DNA of 6,178 bases from Lysobacterales bacterium CG_4_10_14_3_um_filter_64_11 (lineage in GTDB: Bacteria > Pseudomonadota > Gammaproteobacteria > Xanthomonadales > Xanthomonadaceae). The translations under genes were made by a program, and so were the position numbers. The notes beneath the pieces were generated by a model. The model did not search any database. It was given only the letters and a program-made list of their open reading frames with translations, and was not told the origin of the DNA. Positions within the stretch are counted from its first letter, which is position 1. Each line of letters starts with the position of its first letter. Below, piece by piece: positions 5,792 through 6,178 of the stretch. The stretch spans positions 429 through 6,606 of the forward strand of contig PFJA01000013.1 in assembly GCA_002782905.1 (NCBI GenBank), written 5' to 3'.

Positions 5792-5869
5792 CGTCATTGC
5801 GAGCGTAGCGAAGCAATCCATCTCTGTTTTCATGGTGTGTCCTGGATTGCCACGTCGCTTCGCTACTCT
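5792..5869. repeat. Palindromic intergenic repeat, copy 2 (inverted relative to copy 1)
   Basis: The left arm at 5792-5820 begins CGTCATTGCGAGCGTAGCG and ends CAATCCA, the short variant seen in the right arm of copy 1. The right arm at 5843-5869 is the reverse complement of the long variant with GCGAAGCGACGTGGCAATCC. A 22-nt loop (5821-5842) separates them. The order of short and long arms is reversed compared with copy 1, so the two copies face opposite ways. The outer end of the right arm has lost its CGCAATGACG part, and the 14-bp outer repeat of copy 1 is absent. Because it follows the DUF1244 gene, it may fold at the 3' end of that transcript. Confidence 0.8.
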
Positions 5870-5958
5870 CCATGAACCTCTCGATCGGGACTGTGTGTTG
5901 TGGCGATGCGTGTGCATTGGGTCGCAACGGAAGCTTTCACCGGCCTGCGGCCGACGAG

Positions 5959-5982
5959 GTCCTTTTCAGGGCGGAAAAGGAC
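5959..5982. repeat. Perfect 9-bp hairpin
   Basis: GTCCTTTTC and GAAAAGGAC pair perfectly around a 6-nt loop (5968-5973). The following TAAAAGCG is not a T-run on either strand, so a terminator role is unproven. Confidence 0.6.
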
Positions 5983-6126
5983 TAAAAGCGCCTTGCGCCG
6001 GGCGCACGCGGGCTCGGCTGCTTCGCAGCAGCGGCCGCTACTCGGCCTACGCCTTCGCTACGCTCGGTCGGCATCGTGCCTCACCGCCGTCATCGTTACG
6101 CATCCTGCTCCACGATGTCGGCCCAC

Positions 6127-6175
6127 GGCGCCCATCCTTGGGCGCCGGCTCAGCGGGGCGAGGCGATGCCTCGCC
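6127..6175. repeat. Two adjacent perfect 8-bp GC-rich hairpins
   Basis: GGCGCCCA (6127-6134) pairs with TGGGCGCC (6139-6146) over a 4-nt loop. Ten bases further on, GGCGAGGC (6157-6164) pairs with GCCTCGCC (6168-6175) over a 3-nt loop. Tandem compact hairpins of this type are typical of REP-like intergenic DNA. Confidence 0.65.
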
Positions 6176-6178
6176 TGA

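Larger units (their letters stand above)
5870..6178. other. Gene-free region with a cluster of short hairpins
   Basis: I see no credible gene here. Instead there are several short perfect palindromes: 5941-5953 (CGGCC/GGCCG), 5959-5982 (GTCCTTTTC/GAAAAGGAC), 6017-6029 (GCTGC/GCAGC), 6127-6146 (GGCGCCCA/TGGGCGCC) and 6157-6175 (GGCGAGGC/GCCTCGCC). A 92-residue plus-strand frame (5900-6178) crosses all of them, but its Arg/Ala/Ser-rich product and hairpin content suggest it is not a protein. The region resembles a repeat-rich intergenic island that may continue to the right. Confidence 0.6.

Noticed and set aside
5900..6178. A 92-codon plus-strand frame at the right end
   Set aside because: It is Arg/Ala-rich, spans five hairpins and resembles no protein I know.

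Overview
The window looks like chromosomal DNA of a GC-rich gammaproteobacterium. The guanine-nucleotide genes and the small DUF1244 protein read like Xanthomonadales-type sequences, and the intergenic DNA is full of short palindromic repeats of the kind common in that group. This placement is inferred from sequence feel and was not tested by a search.

Layout from left to right. Positions 1-287 hold no convincing gene but contain a nested palindromic repeat (about 141-271). A two-gene type II toxin-antitoxin module follows on the minus strand: a PIN-domain VapC/FitB-type toxin (288-710) preceded by a ribbon-helix-helix FitA/VapB-type antitoxin (707-961). Next, also on the minus strand, come guaA (GMP synthase, 1110-2675), guaB (IMP dehydrogenase, 2963-4420) and folD (methylene-THF dehydrogenase/cyclohydrolase, 4518-5417). 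A 58-bp divergent intergenic region separates folD from a plus-strand DUF1244 gene (5476-5766). The rest (5767-6178) is non-coding: a second copy of the palindromic repeat, in opposite orientation to the first, and then a cluster of short perfect hairpins.

Functionally, the core is a minus-strand purine block transcribed folD -> guaB -> guaA. FolD makes 10-formyl-THF, the one-carbon donor used twice in IMP synthesis. GuaB oxidises IMP to XMP and GuaA aminates XMP to GMP. guaB probably has its own promoter: a perfect TATAAT lies just upstream of the conserved start, with a GC-rich stretch after it. Between folD and guaB is a 25-bp near-perfect hairpin that overlaps the folD stop codon. guaB and guaA are unusually far apart (287 bp), and the gap holds degenerate inverted-repeat DNA. 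The toxin-antitoxin pair downstream of guaA is probably an accessory insertion with its own promoter and operator.

I did not find an undescribed multi-gene system. All six genes belong to known families. The points worth a second look are mostly non-coding: the folD/guaB hairpin, the guaB promoter, the two oppositely oriented repeats, the guaB-guaA spacer element, a 21-bp tandem repeat, and dyads in two promoter regions.
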